From assembly GCA_035630195.1 (NCBI GenBank), contig DASQLD010000572.1, positions 1-6,717 of the forward strand: DNA of 6,717 bases. Reading direction: 5' to 3'. Below are positions 5,899-6,717 of this stretch, piece after piece. Below the pieces are notes generated by a model that ran no database searches, had not been told where the DNA came from, and saw nothing but the letters and a program-made list of their open reading frames with translations. This stretch comes from DASQDN01 sp035630195. Its GTDB lineage: Bacteria; Acidobacteriota; Terriglobia; Bryobacterales; Bryobacteraceae. The position numbers were made by a program, and so were the translations under genes. The stretch's first letter is position 1; every line of letters begins with the position of its first letter.

Positions 5899-6717
5899 TT
5901 GCCTTGTAGCAAGATCCCAGTACTTGCCTTCCTCGCCGCCGGTCTTCTTTCCGCCGCTGAGATGAATGACAAGGCTGTATTTTCGTTCGTAAAGAAGAAC
6001 TGCAACGCCTGCCACAACGCGACGGTGACGTCGGGCGATGTGAACCTCACTGCCTTCAAAGATTCCAAAGCTTTCGATGAGAGTCGCGAGACGTGGGAAC
6101 GCGTAGTCTCTAAACTCAAGACGGGCGAGATGCCGCCACCGGGAAGTCCTAAACCCCCGGCTAGCGATATCGCAGCGGTCACCAGGCACCTCGAGGCTGA
6201 GTTTGCGCGTCAGGACCGCACCGTCAAACCGGATCCCGGGCGGATCACCGCCCGACGCCTGAACCGCGCCGAGTACAACAACTCCATGCGAGACCTCCTC
6301 GGCGTTGACATCCGTCCGGCCGACAGCTTTCCCGCCGATGAGGCTGCATTCGGGTTTGACAACATCAGCGACGCCTTAATTTTGTCGCCCGTTCTACTGG
6401 AGAAATACGTGGACGCTGCCGAGCGCGTAGTACGAACGGCAATGTTCGGTCCCGAGAAGCTAAAGCCCTCGATGACCCATTACCCTTCTCCGGTCCGAAT
6501 TCCCACGCTGCCGAAGAACTTGATGGAGTATGACCTCACCGGCCTGCATACGCAGCATGCGGCTCACGTGAAGCATCGCTTTCCGGTCGATGCCGAGTAT
6601 ACGTTTCGTGTCGTTCTCAATGGCCATCGCCCCAATCAATCCGAATCGGTGAAAGCAGTTTTCTGGGTGGACGGCAAGCAGCTTCCGGAGGTTATGACTG
6701 TCGAGGGTTCTGATCTC
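5899..6717 (+). CDS. Secreted cytochrome c/DUF1587 (DUF1592-type) protein, 3' end outside window
   Basis: The frame is open from 5887 to the right edge. The chosen TTG start at 5899 gives a signal peptide: MPCSK, a hydrophobic core IPVLAFLAAGLLS (6-18), then AAE. An ATG at 5962 would delete this and start just before the heme domain. A single heme-c motif CNACH is at residues 35-39, and Met78 in GEMPP is the probable distal heme ligand, forming a planctomycete-type cytochrome c domain. A DUF1587 domain follows at about 115-178, recognisable by RRLNRAEYNNSMRDLLGV and FGFDNISDALILSPVLLEKY. From about residue 210 a beta-rich segment begins (FPVDAEYTFRVVLNG, then FWVDGKQL), like the carbohydrate-binding-type module that precedes DUF1592 in this family. 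Complete members are typically several hundred residues longer, with DUF1592, DUF1588 and DUF1585 at the C-terminus, so only the N-terminal 273 residues are present. The protein is probably periplasmic or envelope-bound; its enzymatic role is not established. It is divergent from the esterase-led cluster. Confidence 0.88.
   Translation, partial: MPCSKIPVLAFLAAGLLSAAEMNDKAVFSFVKKNCNACHNATVTSGDVNLTAFKDSKAFDESRETWERVVSKLKTGEMPPPGSPKPPASDIAAVTRHLEAEFARQDRTVKPDPGRITARRLNRAEYNNSMRDLLGVDIRPADSFPADEAAFGFDNISDALILSPVLLEKYVDAAERVVRTAMFGPEKLKPSMTHYPSPVRIPTLPKNLMEYDLTGLHTQHAAHVKHRFPVDAEYTFRVVLNGHRPNQSESVKAVFWVDGKQLPEVMTVEGSDL

Noticed and set aside
5883..6189. Overlapping minus-strand open frames of 97-99 codons opposite the cytochrome-type gene
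   Set aside because: The plus-strand frame has a signal peptide, CxxCH heme motif and DUF1587 domain; the antisense frames have no recognisable pattern.

Overview
The window looks like chromosomal sequence from a soil-type Acidobacteriota bacterium (Solibacter/Bryobacter-like), with Planctomycetota or Verrucomicrobiota as less likely alternatives. This is inferred from gene content: a Tat-signal Gfo/Idh/MocA oxidoreductase next to a Tat-signal TIM-barrel sugar isomerase, a secreted SUMF1-like protein, and a large cytochrome c/DUF1587-type protein. All of these are expanded in those phyla. Every gene has similar, moderately high GC, and no mobile element, tRNA, rRNA or CRISPR array is visible.

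Layout. (1) Positions 3-1268 (+) encode an erythromycin-esterase-family protein whose true start may lie upstream of the window. (2) Positions 5787 down to 1258 (-) hold six tightly packed genes. In transcription order they are a secreted alpha/beta-hydrolase esterase, a secreted SUMF1/FGE-domain protein without the catalytic cysteines, a 152-residue beta-rich protein of unknown function, a Gfo/Idh/MocA oxidoreductase, a xylose-isomerase-like TIM-barrel protein and a small MmcQ/YjbR protein. Gaps are 3, 11, 19, 9 and 9 bp, so they are probably one operon. Its last gene overlaps the end of the (+) esterase tail-to-tail by 11 bp. (3) Positions 5788-5898 are the only real intergenic space, a 111-bp divergent control region with a perfect 9-bp tandem repeat. 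(4) From a TTG start at 5899 (+) a secreted heme-binding (CNACH) DUF1587 protein runs off the right edge.

How the genes may work together (inference): four of the first five operon genes carry Sec or Tat export signals. The set reads as an extracytoplasmic module: an esterase that deacylates a substrate, an oxidoreductase that oxidises a sugar or polyol hydroxyl, and a TIM-barrel enzyme acting on the oxidised product. This resembles the keto-sugar routes in which Gfo/Idh/MocA dehydrogenases are paired with TIM-barrel lyases or isomerases. The SUMF1-like and 152-residue proteins are the unexplained parts. No stretch over 300 bp lacks a gene.
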